Positions 16,917 through 28,106 of a stretch of 35,295 bases of DNA are shown piece by piece (positions within the stretch are counted from its first letter, which is position 1; every line of letters starts with the position of its first letter). The DNA is from DATJPY01 sp035506135. GTDB lineage: Bacteria; Myxococcota_A; UBA9160; PR03. The notes beneath the pieces were generated by a model, which searched no databases, was not told the DNA's origin, and saw only the letters and a program-made list of their open reading frames with translations. The DNA lies in NCBI GenBank assembly GCA_035506135.1, contig DATJPY010000017.1, forward strand, positions 1 to 35,295, written 5' to 3'. The position numbers and the translations under genes are program-made.

Positions 16917-18707
16917 TTGGGCCGGATCCCCGAGGAGACGATCGAAGCGATCCGCAGTCGCGTCGACATCGTCGACCTCGTCGGCCGCTACGTCTCTCTC
17001 CGGCAGGCCGGCCGCAGCTTCAAGGGCTTGTGCCCGTTCCACGACGAGAAGACGCCCTCCTTCCAGGTCAATCCCCAGCTCGGGATCTTCCACTGCTTCG
17101 GCTGCAACGCGGGCGGCAACGCCTTCGCGTTCCTGATGCGCAAGGACAATCTGACCTTCCCCGAGGCGGTGCGGACGCTCGGGCGCGACTGCGGCATCGA
17201 GGTGCCGGAGAGCGGCGGCGAGGGCGACGGGGCCGAGGTCGGCCGCCGGCTCCGCGAGGCCAACGCCGCCGCCGCGCTCTTCTATCGGGCTGCGCTGCGC
17301 GGTGAGGAAGGGAGCGCGGCGCGCGCGTATCTCGCGGGCCGTGGCATCGACGCCGCGACCGCGGAGCGCTTCGGGCTCGGCTTCGCGCCCGATCGCTGGG
17401 ACGCCCTCTCGCGCACCCTCACGCAGGCGCGCATCCCTCTCGAGGTGGGCTCGCGCGCGGGTCTCCTCGCGGAGCGGCGCAGCGGAGGCTACTACGACCG
17501 GCTGCGCGGGCGGCTCACCTTCCCGATCTGCGACGTGCGCGGCGACGTGATCGGCTTCGGCGGCCGCGCGCTCGGCGCGGAGCAGGAGCCGAAGTACCTG
17601 AACACGCCGGAGAGCGCGCTCTTCCGCAAGCGCGAGGCGTTCTACGGGCTTCCCGACGCGCTCGAGCCGATCCGGCGGGCGGGCCGCGCCGTCGTCGTCG
17701 AGGGCTACTTCGACCGGATGGCGCTCGCGCGCGCGGGGATCCCGGAGTCGGTCGCCACCTGCGGCACGGCGCTCAGCGAGGATCACTCGCGCGGTCTTCG
17801 CCGCCGCACGCGCGAGGTCGTGCTGCTCTTCGACGGCGACGAGGCTGGTCAGAACGCCGTCCTCCGCTCGCTCTCGCTGCTCTTGCCCGAGGGCCTGCGC
17901 GTGCGCGCCGCCGAGCTGCCGGCGGGCGAGGATCCCGACACGTTTCTCGAGCACCAGGGAGCCGCCGCGCTGCGCGCCCTGGTCGACGCCGCGCCGCCCG
18001 CCATCGAGGGCCTGATCGCCCGCGCCGTCCGCGGCGGATGCGCGACGCCCTGGGAGAAGGCGGACGCGGTTGCCGCAGTGGTTCCGGTGCTCGTCCTCGT
18101 CGCGGATCCGGTCGAGCGCGGCGAGTACGCGAGGCGGCTCGCCTTCGAGGCGAACGTCGGGATCGCGGAGGTCGAGCAGGCGCTGCGGAAGGCTCGAGCC
18201 GGCAGCACCTCGGACGAGATCCAGGAGCAGATGGAGTCCAGTCCGAGCTCCAGCCGAGATCTGCGCGAGGTGCGCTGGGCGCGGAGCCTCGCCCGCCTGC
18301 TCGTCGACCATCCCGGGCTCGCTCGTGCGCTCGACCGCGACGAGCTGGCCCAGCTCCTCCCGAGCCCGCCCTGGGACCGCGTCCTGCCGGCGCTGGTCGA
18401 GGCCTGCGCGTCGGGCGCCCCGCCGGCCGTGGCGGAGCTGGCAGAGCGCCTCGGCGGCGAGGCGGGCCGCGAGCTCCTGGCGCTCTCGGTCGGCGACCCC
18501 CCCGCCCTGGACACCCCCGAGGCAGAGCGCGCAATCGGCGATACGATTCTGAGGCTCCGTCAGCGCCGGCTCGCCGCGCAGCGCCGCGCCACCACGCGGC
18601 GCTTCCGGGAAGAGGGGCGAGTCGACTTTGCGGTGAAGCAGCGAGAGATCGAAGAGGGCAAGCGCGTGCAAGGTCTCGCTCCCGGACCCCCGCGCTCGCA
18701 GCTGTGA
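16917..18707 (+). CDS. dnaG: DNA primase
   Basis: A 596-residue primase that makes RNA primers at the replication fork. The CHC2 zinc domain has Cys39, His42, Cys60 and Cys63 (GLCPFHDEKTPSF, FHCFGCNAGGNAF). The catalytic core contains YDRLRGRLTFPI and the Toprim residues Glu262 (EGYFD) and Asp306/Asp308 (LFDGDEAG). The C-terminal helicase-binding part (from about 430) is poorly conserved, as usual. The start is a TTG with a GAGGAGG Shine-Dalgarno. It lies 23 bases after rpsU and just before rpoD. Confidence 0.96.
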   Translation: MGRIPEETIEAIRSRVDIVDLVGRYVSLRQAGRSFKGLCPFHDEKTPSFQVNPQLGIFHCFGCNAGGNAFAFLMRKDNLTFPEAVRTLGRDCGIEVPESGGEGDGAEVGRRLREANAAAALFYRAALRGEEGSAARAYLAGRGIDAATAERFGLGFAPDRWDALSRTLTQARIPLEVGSRAGLLAERRSGGYYDRLRGRLTFPICDVRGDVIGFGGRALGAEQEPKYLNTPESALFRKREAFYGLPDALEPIRRAGRAVVVEGYFDRMALARAGIPESVATCGTALSEDHSRGLRRRTREVVLLFDGDEAGQNAVLRSLSLLLPEGLRVRAAELPAGEDPDTFLEHQGAAALRALVDAAPPAIEGLIARAVRGGCATPWEKADAVAAVVPVLVLVADPVERGEYARRLAFEANVGIAEVEQALRKARAGSTSDEIQEQMESSPSSSRDLREVRWARSLARLLVDHPGLARALDRDELAQLLPSPPWDRVLPALVEACASGAPPAVAELAERLGGEAGRELLALSVGDPPALDTPEAERAIGDTILRLRQRRLAAQRRATTRRFREEGRVDFAVKQREIEEGKRVQGLAPGPPRSQL

Positions 18708-18730
18708 TGAACGCTGAAGGAGATCCCCCG

Positions 18731-20653
<1,923 letters not shown>

Positions 20654-20741
20654 ACGTAGGTTCCCTCGATTGCAGGGGAATCCCATGCCACCATTCTGCG
20701 TGGAACGCTACTTCCACCTCGATGCAGTGGGTACAGCGCTG

Positions 20742-23700
20742 ATGCAGCGGATGCGACGACAGCTCCTCGGTGGCGCGGCCGGCTTGGCCCTCGCGATCCT
20801 CCCCGCGGGACGAGCCGCCGCCCTGTGCAACCTGATTCCCGCCGCGCCCACCGAGTTCCGCTCCACGCTGGGCACAGTCTCGCGCACCATCGCGCCGCCG
20901 GGTGATCCGGTGGTGGTGCGCGTCGATCTCGCCTGCAACCCGACCTCGCGAGGCTTCGATCCGGTCGCCGCCAACAACCATGTGACGCTGCACTTCGTGC
21001 CGCCGGGGGCGTCCGCCAACCCGTCGCTGGCGACGGACGTCGCCGTGACGGGGGTTACCGTCGACAACTGCGCACTGACTGCCGGTCGCTGCGACACGCT
21101 GCGCTTCAACGTGCCCGACACCGACGCGCAGCTCCCTCCGGCCGGAGACGGCCGCGGGCTCACCGGCCCCGCCGAGATCCTGGTGCGAGCCGCCGACAAC
21201 ACCCTGCTCGCCGACATCGGGCCCCTCTACGACCCGACGCTCTCCTGCGACGACCAGACGCTCGACGGCGTCTTCGACTTCTTCACGGTGCTGCCCGTTC
21301 CGAACTCCTTCGGCGCGCTCGCGGCCGGCAACACCACGACGGCCCTCGCGACGATCGACGGCGGCGGCAACCTGCTCCTGCCGATGGACTACAGCGCGGT
21401 CCTCCCGGGCGGCGCGGGTTCGCCGCAGTTCCGCCTGCTCCAGGCCAGCGCCGACGTCGACGCCTTCTCGAGCAACCCGGGATTCCCGATCCGCATCCCC
21501 AACGGGACCTTCGTGCGGTCCTTCAACACCGGCGGCCGGCCGGTACCCCCGGTGCTCGACGTGAACCAGGTCGGCGACCTGATCTTCGGGTCGACCGACG
21601 CCGCGCTCGGCGTGATCCGGGTGGCTCGCATCGACCCCTTCAACGGGGGGCCGCCGCTCTACGATCTCTCAGACCGGCTCGACCAGCAGCGCGGCCCGAT
21701 CGTGATCCAGAACCTGCAGGCGAAGGCGCTCCAGAGCGCGCCGCTCGACACGCTCTCCGCCGACCCGAACGGCATCGCCTTCGCGCGCACGGAGTCCTTC
21801 GAGAACCAGGACCTGAACGGCGACGGAGACCTCTTCGACCGCGTGGCGCAGGTGATCGACGTCGCGAGCGGCACGAGCACGAGCTGCGGCCAGGCGCTCA
21901 CCGAGGTCGACGTGCCGCCGTTCGAGAAGCCGCTGCTCGGGACGGGGTCGGGGCTCGCCGCCTTCGCGGTGTCGGAGGCGCGGCAGGGCCACCAGGACCT
22001 CGACGGCAACGGCGACGCGTTCGGGAACCTGCTGCGGGTGTTCTCGGTGAAGGGCAGCGAGCTCGACACGGGCCTGCCGCAGACGCCGGTGGACCCGCAG
22101 CCGGTGATCGACAGCAAGCCGCTCGAGATCTCGAACGGCTTCGTGTTCTTCCGGACCCGCGAGGGCGACGGTGCCCCGCGCACCACCGATCTCCTCACGC
22201 CCTCGGTGCTCGCGAGCGTGCAGGGCGCATCGCAGGCACCGTCGCTCAGCTTCGACGGCCGCTTCGCCGCCTTCGAGTCGGACAGTGGGAGCTCGTTCCT
22301 CGCCGGCGCACCGCCGCCCGCCGCCGGCTTCCAGGTCTACGTGCTCGATCGCCAGACCGGCGGCTACGAGCTGGTGAGCCGCGACGCGGCCGGCAACCCC
22401 GCCAACGCGCCGGCGCTGAACCCCTCGATCAGCGGCGACGGCCGCTACGTCAGCTACGAGTCGCCGGCGAGCAACCTGAGCTGCACCGGCAGCCAGGATC
22501 ACGTCTTCGTGTACGACCGGCAGACGCACGCGGTGCTGTGCGCGAGCAACGCGCTGATCGGCGGCGCCGCGGACGGCCCCTCCGGCCTGCCGTCGATCAG
22601 CCAGAACGGCCGCTTCATCGCCTTCAACTCGAGCGCGACCAACCTGGTCAAGGGCGACTTCGACGGCACGGCGGACTTCTTCGTGTTCGACCAGCAGCTC
22701 GGCACGACCAGCCTCGTCACCGGACCGTGCTGCAACGGGGTGCTCCAGTACGCCGCGGCGCCCGGCGAGCGCCCGGCGATCAGCGCGGACGGCCGCTACC
22801 TCGCGGGGCGCATCGGCGTGTTCTCGGGATCGACGCCGTACTCCCCCTACCAGATCATCGTGATCGACCGACAACAGCCGGCCAGCAATCCGACCAGCGC
22901 GATCTGGACCGGCGACGCGCAGGGCTCGAGCCCCTCGATCAGCGGCGACGGGCGCTTCGTCGCCTGGCACACGCCGACCCCGATCGGGCTCGACGACACG
23001 AACGCCGGCGACGACGTCTACGTGCTCGACGCCGTCGCCACGCGCCAGAACCTGCAGATCGTCGCCGACCGGGTGAGCGTCGATACGGAGGGCCGCGAGA
23101 CGGGCGGCTCGGCGATCGGCGGCGCGGCGATCAGCGCCGACGGGCGCTTCGTCGTGTTCGACTCGAACGCCGGCGGCTTCGTGCCGGGCTCGGGCGACAT
23201 CCGCGCGGTGTACCGGTACGACCGTTCGACGCAGACCATCGAGCAGTCGAGCGTCAGCGGCGCGGGCGAGTTCGGGAACGCCGATGCCTCCGAGGCGGCG
23301 ATCAGCGGCGACGGGCGCGTGGTGGCCTTCAGCTCGAGCGCCGAGAACCTCGCACGGGGCCCCTACGGTCCGGCGCCGGCGCCGAACGTCTTCGCGCGCG
23401 CCGCGGCGGCGGTGCCGAGCCTGAACGCGGCCGACACCGACGACCTCGACACGGTGCTGCAGGTGTTCGACCCGGCCACCAAGGCGTTGCGTGCGCTGGC
23501 GCGCCACCCGGCGAGCCGCGTCGCCGTGGCGGCGGGGCGGGCCGCCTTCCTGAGCTCCGAGGCCGACGACGGCGGGATCAACCGCAATCCGGCGAGCGGG
23601 GACACCGACGCCAACGACGTCGTGGCCCGTGTCTACGACGCCAACAACGACTCCTTCCACGAGCTCGGCGTCGCGGCCGACCGGATCGCGATCTCCGACC

Positions 23701-24974
23701 AGGTGGTGTGCCTCACCGATCCGGAGGTGCAGGAGAACAACACCGACCTCGACGGCGACGGTCAGGTGTCGGACGACGTCGTCGCCTACTGGAAGATCGC
23801 GGCGGCGCCGCCGGTCGCCACCAACCTCGGCGTGCCGGCGACCGCGATCCAGGCGGCGGGCAGCTTCTGCGTGTTCACCACGCCCGACCGCGTGCTCCAC
23901 TACTACGACACGAGCAACACGGCGCAGCCTCCCTCGAGCACGAGCCTGCCGGCCCGCGACTTCGTGGCGAACGGGGACCTGGTGGCCTTCCGCGTCTGCG
24001 AGTTCGATCTGAGCTCGTCGACCGTGCTGAACGGCGACGACGACTCGTTCGACTGCGTGATGCACGTGCTGCGGCTCTCGACCGGCCAGGTCGTCAACAC
24101 CCACATGGCGGCCTCGCTCTGCGACCTGCCCGGCTGCGACCCGTTCTTCGAGCCCTACCGCGTGCTCGGCAACACGGTCTCGTTCCTGACGCGCGAGGCC
24201 GACCAGAGCGGCCCCGGCCCGGACCTCGGGGCCAACTGCTCGCCGACGGGCACGCCCGGCGCATGCGACCTGAACCAGGACGGCGACAGCGACGACCTGC
24301 TGATCACGGTGTTCAACGTCGACAGCCAGGAGTCGCAGCTCGTCACGCTCGCCGAGCACGACGCGCGCATCCCGCAGCAACAGCCGCCCTTCCCAGTGCT
24401 GATGGACGGGCGGATCGTGCTGCCGATCACGGTGCCGGAGTCGCAGGTCGGCGTGGACCTGAACGGCGACGGCAAGATCGACGACACGCCGGTGGTGCTC
24501 GTGGTCGGCGACGTCGACAAGGACGGCGCGCTCGACTCCTCGATCAACCGCAACGACACCTGCGTCGAGGTCTTCAACCCCGACCAGACCGACCATGACG
24601 GCGACGGCCTCGGCGACGTGGACGCGAGCGGCAAGGACGGCTGCGACCTCCACCCGAACTCGATCCTGCCGGGCTCGCACGTCTGCGACGTCGACAACAA
24701 CGGCGTGATCGACCGCAACGACGTCAACATCATTTTCGGCGACCGCGGCATGAAGGCGCGCGCAAGCGACGCGCGCGATGCGGATCACGACGGCGCGATC
24801 ACGACGCTCGACGTCTCGCTGTGCAGCCGGATGTGCAAGAACCCGAGCTGCGCGCCGGACCCGCCGCCGCCGGCGCCCCACTGCGGATTCCTCGGGGTCG
24901 AGCCTGCCCTGCTGGCCGGGCTACTCTTCTGGCGGCGGAATCGGCTGCGGCGGGAGCGGGAGGACGCGCGATGA
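20742..24974 (+). CDS. Large secreted beta-propeller protein with EF-hand-like repeats and C-terminal dockerin
   Basis: A protein of about 1410 residues. A signal peptide (MQRMRRQLLGGAAGLALAIL, cleavage near AGRAAA) leads into an export domain. From about residue 500 to 855 at least seven PD40/TolB-like blades repeat the pattern PSISGDGRYVSYES or AAISADGRFVVFDSN, so a propeller is likely. Calcium-type loops are scattered along the protein: DLNGDGDLFD (about 357), DLDGNGDAFG, DLDGDGQVSDD, DLNQDGDSDD, DLNGDGKIDD. Near 1315-1365 are two dockerin type I loops, DVDNNGVIDRNDV and DADHDGAITTLDV. The last part has Cys, a hydrophobic stretch (FLGVEPALLAGLLFW) and an Arg-rich end, which looks like a surface-sorting tail. 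An upstream ATG at 20685 has a better Shine-Dalgarno, but the extra 19 codons have atypical third bases. The 88 bases after rpoD hold no other feature. The gene is coupled to the cohesin gene by ATGA. Confidence 0.85.
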   Translation: MQRMRRQLLGGAAGLALAILPAGRAAALCNLIPAAPTEFRSTLGTVSRTIAPPGDPVVVRVDLACNPTSRGFDPVAANNHVTLHFVPPGASANPSLATDVAVTGVTVDNCALTAGRCDTLRFNVPDTDAQLPPAGDGRGLTGPAEILVRAADNTLLADIGPLYDPTLSCDDQTLDGVFDFFTVLPVPNSFGALAAGNTTTALATIDGGGNLLLPMDYSAVLPGGAGSPQFRLLQASADVDAFSSNPGFPIRIPNGTFVRSFNTGGRPVPPVLDVNQVGDLIFGSTDAALGVIRVARIDPFNGGPPLYDLSDRLDQQRGPIVIQNLQAKALQSAPLDTLSADPNGIAFARTESFENQDLNGDGDLFDRVAQVIDVASGTSTSCGQALTEVDVPPFEKPLLGTGSGLAAFAVSEARQGHQDLDGNGDAFGNLLRVFSVKGSELDTGLPQTPVDPQPVIDSKPLEISNGFVFFRTREGDGAPRTTDLLTPSVLASVQGASQAPSLSFDGRFAAFESDSGSSFLAGAPPPAAGFQVYVLDRQTGGYELVSRDAAGNPANAPALNPSISGDGRYVSYESPASNLSCTGSQDHVFVYDRQTHAVLCASNALIGGAADGPSGLPSISQNGRFIAFNSSATNLVKGDFDGTADFFVFDQQLGTTSLVTGPCCNGVLQYAAAPGERPAISADGRYLAGRIGVFSGSTPYSPYQIIVIDRQQPASNPTSAIWTGDAQGSSPSISGDGRFVAWHTPTPIGLDDTNAGDDVYVLDAVATRQNLQIVADRVSVDTEGRETGGSAIGGAAISADGRFVVFDSNAGGFVPGSGDIRAVYRYDRSTQTIEQSSVSGAGEFGNADASEAAISGDGRVVAFSSSAENLARGPYGPAPAPNVFARAAAAVPSLNAADTDDLDTVLQVFDPATKALRALARHPASRVAVAAGRAAFLSSEADDGGINRNPASGDTDANDVVARVYDANNDSFHELGVAADRIAISDQVVCLTDPEVQENNTDLDGDGQVSDDVVAYWKIAAAPPVATNLGVPATAIQAAGSFCVFTTPDRVLHYYDTSNTAQPPSSTSLPARDFVANGDLVAFRVCEFDLSSSTVLNGDDDSFDCVMHVLRLSTGQVVNTHMAASLCDLPGCDPFFEPYRVLGNTVSFLTREADQSGPGPDLGANCSPTGTPGACDLNQDGDSDDLLITVFNVDSQESQLVTLAEHDARIPQQQPPFPVLMDGRIVLPITVPESQVGVDLNGDGKIDDTPVVLVVGDVDKDGALDSSINRNDTCVEVFNPDQTDHDGDGLGDVDASGKDGCDLHPNSILPGSHVCDVDNNGVIDRNDVNIIFGDRGMKARASDARDADHDGAITTLDVSLCSRMCKNPSCAPDPPPPAPHCGFLGVEPALLAGLLFWRRNRLRREREDAR

Positions 24975-25573
24975 GCGGGATGCGGTGGCGGGTGCTCTGG
25001 GCCGGACTTCTCGGGCTCCTGCTCGCGCCGCCGGCGCACGCCGTCTCGCTGGCCCTGACGCCGGCCACCACCGTCGCCGCGGTAGGCGACACCGTCGCGA
25101 TCGCGATCGAGATCGCGGGGCTCGCGCCGCCGACGGTCTCGTCGTTCGACCTCGACGTCGGCTTCGACCCGACGGTGCTGAGCTTCAAGAGCGCGTCGTT
25201 CGGCACCGCGCTCGGAACGGGCGGCGACGTCTTCACGTCGGCGGGCCTGCTCACGGCGTCGATGGTCGACGTCGCCGAGGCGTCGCTGCTGCCCTCGTCG
25301 GTGCTCGAGGCGACGCAGCCCGGGAGCTTCGTGCTCGCCACGCTGATCTTCCAGGCGGTCGCGCCGGGCATCTCGGCGCTCGCGATCTCCGACGCGCTGC
25401 TGGCCGACACCTCGAGCGTGCCTGGCGGCAACCAGATCTCCGTCGACTTGACGACCGGCGCGCGCGTGACCGTGACCGCGGCCGCACCGGTGCCCGAGCC
25501 TGCGGCGCTCCTCGTCTTCGCTGCCGGCGTCCTCCTGGTCGGCGGCGCGCCCGGCTATCGGCGTACGCGGTAG
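24971..25573 (+). CDS. Secreted cohesin-domain protein with PEP-CTERM anchor
   Basis: A 200-residue protein with a signal peptide (MRWRVLWAGLLGLLLAPPAHA). One cohesin-like beta-sandwich covers about residues 25-165: LALTPATTVAAVGDTVAIAI, SFDLDVGFDPTVLSFKSASF and GSFVLATLIFQAVAPGISAL are the usual cohesin strands. A VPEP-type exosortase tail follows (VPEPAALLVFAAGVLLVG, then RRTR). Cohesins bind dockerins in a calcium-dependent way. The gene before it, overlapping by four bases (ATGA), ends in a dockerin, so the pair may dock to each other at the cell surface. Binding is inference. Its 3' end overlaps the convergent sulfotransferase gene by 19 bases. Confidence 0.88.
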   Translation: MSGMRWRVLWAGLLGLLLAPPAHAVSLALTPATTVAAVGDTVAIAIEIAGLAPPTVSSFDLDVGFDPTVLSFKSASFGTALGTGGDVFTSAGLLTASMVDVAEASLLPSSVLEATQPGSFVLATLIFQAVAPGISALAISDALLADTSSVPGGNQISVDLTTGARVTVTAAAPVPEPAALLVFAAGVLLVGGAPGYRRTR

Positions 25574-26148
25574 AGCGCGGGATCGACGGCCGCGGCCATC
25601 CGCCCGGCGTCGAGCGCGAGCCCGAGGAAGTCGCGCACCCGGAGCGCCGTCTCGCGCGGGGAGTCGACCGCGTCGCGGTAGGTTACGCCGCAGGTCGCGA
25701 TGTGCGGCTGCGCGGCGAGCCAGGCGCGCGTGCGCGCGACGTGGCGCGCGAGCAGCTCGGGCGCGACGTCGCCCGGCGCGGCGCCGTCGGCCGATGCGCG
25801 CGCCGCGGCCAGCATCGCCTCCTGAGAGGCAGCGACCTCGCGTGCGTCGCGCTCCATGAAGACGACCCGATAGCGATGCTCGCGGGGCAGCGCCGGCAGC
25901 AGTGCCGAGATCACCTTCAGCGCGTGCCCGCGCGCGGCCTCGACGGCGCCCGGCTCGCGTGCCAGCGCCTTCACCGGCTCCCACTCGAGGTAGCCGCGCG
26001 GGTTCCAGGCGTCGGGCGGCCGCGCTCCGTCCGCGAGCGGCGCGAGCCCGCCAGCGGCGAGCATCTGCATCATCAGCGAGGTGCCCGAGCGCGGCAGCCC
26101 CGACACTACGACGAACGGGCTCGGCTCGCTCGCGTCGCGAGCGCTCAT
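25555..26148 (-). CDS. Sulfotransferase-family protein
   Basis: A 197-residue protein with the P-loop-like PAPS motif at the start (FVVVSGLPRSGTSLMMQMLAAGG). The 3'-phosphate region is RVVFMERDAREVAASQEAML. A WNPRGYLEWEPVKAL segment lies between them. It is shorter than most sulfotransferases and of a different subfamily from the one at 6158-7099. The substrate is unknown. The ATG overlaps the stop of the FAD oxidoreductase gene by four bases (ATGA), so it is the last gene of a three-gene operon. It meets the cohesin gene tail to tail with a 19-base overlap. Confidence 0.85.
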   Translation of the reverse strand: MSARDASEPSPFVVVSGLPRSGTSLMMQMLAAGGLAPLADGARPPDAWNPRGYLEWEPVKALAREPGAVEAARGHALKVISALLPALPREHRYRVVFMERDAREVAASQEAMLAAARASADGAAPGDVAPELLARHVARTRAWLAAQPHIATCGVTYRDAVDSPRETALRVRDFLGLALDAGRMAAAVDPALYRVRR

Positions 26149-27515
26149 TCGAGGTCGGGCGGCGTCACCTGCGCGATCCACGCGCGATAGTCGCCCGAGA
26201 AGCCGACCGCCGCCTGCCGCTCGCGCACGCGCGCGCGCAGGCGCTCCGACGATCCGCCATCGCGCGGCGTCCCCGCCGCCGCGTGCGCCCCGACGGCGTC
26301 CGCCGCGAGGCGGGCGGCTGCGCGCGTGCTGTCGAGCAGCGCCTCCTCCCCGCGATGTCCGTCGCCGAGGCCCAGGAAGGACGCAATCACCTTCTCGGAG
26401 ACGTGGCTCGCGTGCTTGCGCGACGCGACGATGTTGCCCTTGCCGGTGACGACGTTGCCCGCCGAGAACACGTTGGGATAGGCGGCCAGGCGCCCGAGCT
26501 CCCAGTCGGTGAAGGCCAGCAGCTCGCCCTTCATGTCGATGCCGGGGATCGGCTCGGGAATGCTCCCGATCGACGAGATCACGTAGCGCCCGCGGCGCTC
26601 GAAGGTCTCGTCGGTCGGCACCGGGCGCCCGCCCTCCATGCGCGTGCGCCGGAAGCGCAGCCCGACGAGACGCCCGCCCTCGACCAGGAGCCCGTCCGGC
26701 GCCGCGAGCGGCTCGACCCGGAAGCGGTACTTCTCGATCGCCTTCTCGAGGAGCTTGTGGCGCGCGCCCTCGACCTTGGCGCGGCGTTCGGCGCTCGCGC
26801 CCTCGGGCACCTCGACGAGCGGCATGTCCTCGAGGCGGCGGCGGTAGAAGAGCGTGCAGCCGCGCAGGCCGAGGTCCTCGAAGGCGAGGCCGTGGCGCTC
26901 GAGCACCTTCGGGATCCCCTTCACCTCGAGCTCGAGCATCGGAACCTCGACGCCGCGCGCCGCGAGCGCGGCGCGCGTCGTCTCGAGCATCAGCACCTTG
27001 ACCACGTCGATCGAGGCGAGGCCGCCTCCCACCACGAGGACGTCGTCGGCCGGCTCGAAGCGCTCGCCGGCGTAGCGCGCCTCGTTCGCGTGGTTGAACC
27101 AGATGATGAACGGGTTCTGGTAGACCAGGCCGCGCCCGACGTAGGCGTCCGCGCCCTCGACGGGGAGCGGCCGATCGCGCCACGCTCCGCTCGCGAGCAC
27201 GACCGCGTCGAAGCCGTAGTCGCGCGCGAGCTCGCCGAAGTCGAGATCGCGGCCGATCTGCGTGAGCGGGACGAAGGCCACGTTCGGGTGCGCGAGCTTG
27301 GCATCGATGATGCGGTACTCCTTGCGCCGCAGCTCGATGTGCCAGCGAGGGAGCCCGTCCTCGACCTTGCCGTAGGGCCGCGCGTTCTGCTCGAACACCG
27401 CCACCCAGGCGCCCTGCTCGGCCAGGCGTCCGGCGACCTCCGCGCCCGCCGTGGCGGCGCCCACCACGGCGATCGCGCGACCGGTGAGCGCGTCGTTGCC
27501 GCTCGGCTGCGTCAT
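26145..27515 (-). CDS. FAD/NAD(P)-dependent oxidoreductase (adrenodoxin/ferredoxin reductase-like)
   Basis: A 456-residue two-dinucleotide-binding-domain flavoprotein. The N-terminal FAD site reads IAVVGAATAGAEVAGRLAEQG, where the middle Gly of GxGxxG is Ala. It is followed by PYGKVEDGLPRWH, which corresponds to the conserved PYG(x)R(x)G(x)P.H region of ferredoxin/adrenodoxin reductases and glutamate synthase small subunits. The NAD(P) site is VLVVGGGLASIDVVKVL. A late motif, VFSAGNVVTGKGNIVASRKHA, contacts the flavin. It probably passes electrons from NAD(P)H to an iron-sulfur partner, which is not encoded nearby. It lies 24 bases after the DUF456 gene and overlaps the downstream sulfotransferase gene. 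Confidence 0.87.
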   Translation of the reverse strand: MTQPSGNDALTGRAIAVVGAATAGAEVAGRLAEQGAWVAVFEQNARPYGKVEDGLPRWHIELRRKEYRIIDAKLAHPNVAFVPLTQIGRDLDFGELARDYGFDAVVLASGAWRDRPLPVEGADAYVGRGLVYQNPFIIWFNHANEARYAGERFEPADDVLVVGGGLASIDVVKVLMLETTRAALAARGVEVPMLELEVKGIPKVLERHGLAFEDLGLRGCTLFYRRRLEDMPLVEVPEGASAERRAKVEGARHKLLEKAIEKYRFRVEPLAAPDGLLVEGGRLVGLRFRRTRMEGGRPVPTDETFERRGRYVISSIGSIPEPIPGIDMKGELLAFTDWELGRLAAYPNVFSAGNVVTGKGNIVASRKHASHVSEKVIASFLGLGDGHRGEEALLDSTRAAARLAADAVGAHAAAGTPRDGGSSERLRARVRERQAAVGFSGDYRAWIAQVTPPDLE

Positions 27516-27539
27516 GGCGCCTAGGATGACACCCCGCGG

Positions 27540-28088
27540 CTAGAGGCGGAAGGCCGCGCGCACCAGCCAGAGCCACGCGACCGCGGCGAACGCCACCTTG
27601 CCGAGCGTGCCGCCGAGCTTGCCGGCAGCCGCGCCGGCGGCGGCGCGCAGGTTGTGCGCGCGGCCGCGCGCCTCCTCGCCGGTCGCCTCGCCGACCCACG
27701 CACCCGCGAAGCTTCCGGCCAGCGCACCGAGGAGCGTGCCGAGCACGGGGATCGGGACGAGCGGCGTCAGCGCGATCGCGCCCGCGATGCCGCCGGCGAA
27801 GGCGCCGACCATCGCGCGCCGCGATCCGCCGCCGAGGCGCGCCCCGGCCGCGCCCGCGAGGGCCTCGACGACCTCGCCGGCGAGCGCCAGCGCGGCGCAG
27901 CCGGCGATCGTCCCCCAGCCGAAGGTCACGTAGCCCGGAGCGCGCAGGAGCCAGCCGTCGGCGAGCTCGAGCAGCAGCGCGAGGCCGACCAGGACCCACG
28001 CCCCGGGCAGGCCGACCAGCACGAGCAGGAGGCAGCCGAGGCCGGCCACCGCGAAGAAGAGCGCGAGCGCGACCGCAATCCAGTGCAT
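27540..28088 (-). CDS. DUF456 family membrane protein
   Basis: A 182-residue hydrophobic protein with the typical DUF456 layout. A first hairpin of membrane helices (WIAVALALFFAVAGLGCLLLVLVG with LPGAWVLVGLALLLE) is followed by a Gly/Ala-rich pair (GAFAGGIAGAIALTPLVP, LLGALAGSFAGAWVGEA). A last hydrophobic segment lies at the end. The function of the family is unknown. The ATG at 28088 is only 25 bases from the start of the divergent VCBS-repeat gene, so the two must share promoter DNA. It is the first gene of the leftward operon. Confidence 0.88.
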   Translation of the reverse strand: MHWIAVALALFFAVAGLGCLLLVLVGLPGAWVLVGLALLLELADGWLLRAPGYVTFGWGTIAGCAALALAGEVVEALAGAAGARLGGGSRRAMVGAFAGGIAGAIALTPLVPIPVLGTLLGALAGSFAGAWVGEATGEEARGRAHNLRAAAGAAAGKLGGTLGKVAFAAVAWLWLVRAAFRL

Positions 28089-28095
28089 CCGCGGC

Positions 28096-28106
28096 TAGGC
28101 TAGCGT
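28096..28106. promoter_or_regulatory. Overlapping divergent -10-like boxes
   Basis: The 25-base gap between two divergent start codons contains GGCTAGGCTAGCG. On the + strand it offers TAGGCT (28096-28101) and TAGCGT (28101-28106). On the - strand it offers TAGCCT (28097-28102). Both strands would start transcription at or next to their start codons, so leaderless mRNAs are likely. No good -35 box was found for either. Confidence 0.4.

Noticed and set aside
20685..20741. ATG at 20685 as the start of the propeller-dockerin protein
   Set aside because: Its Shine-Dalgarno is better, but the added codons have atypical third bases and would push the signal peptide 19 residues from the N-terminus.
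21669..24881. A 1070-codon open frame antisense to the propeller-dockerin gene
   Set aside because: Its translation is Arg/Val/Ala-rich with no motif, while the + strand has a signal peptide, repeats and dockerin loops.
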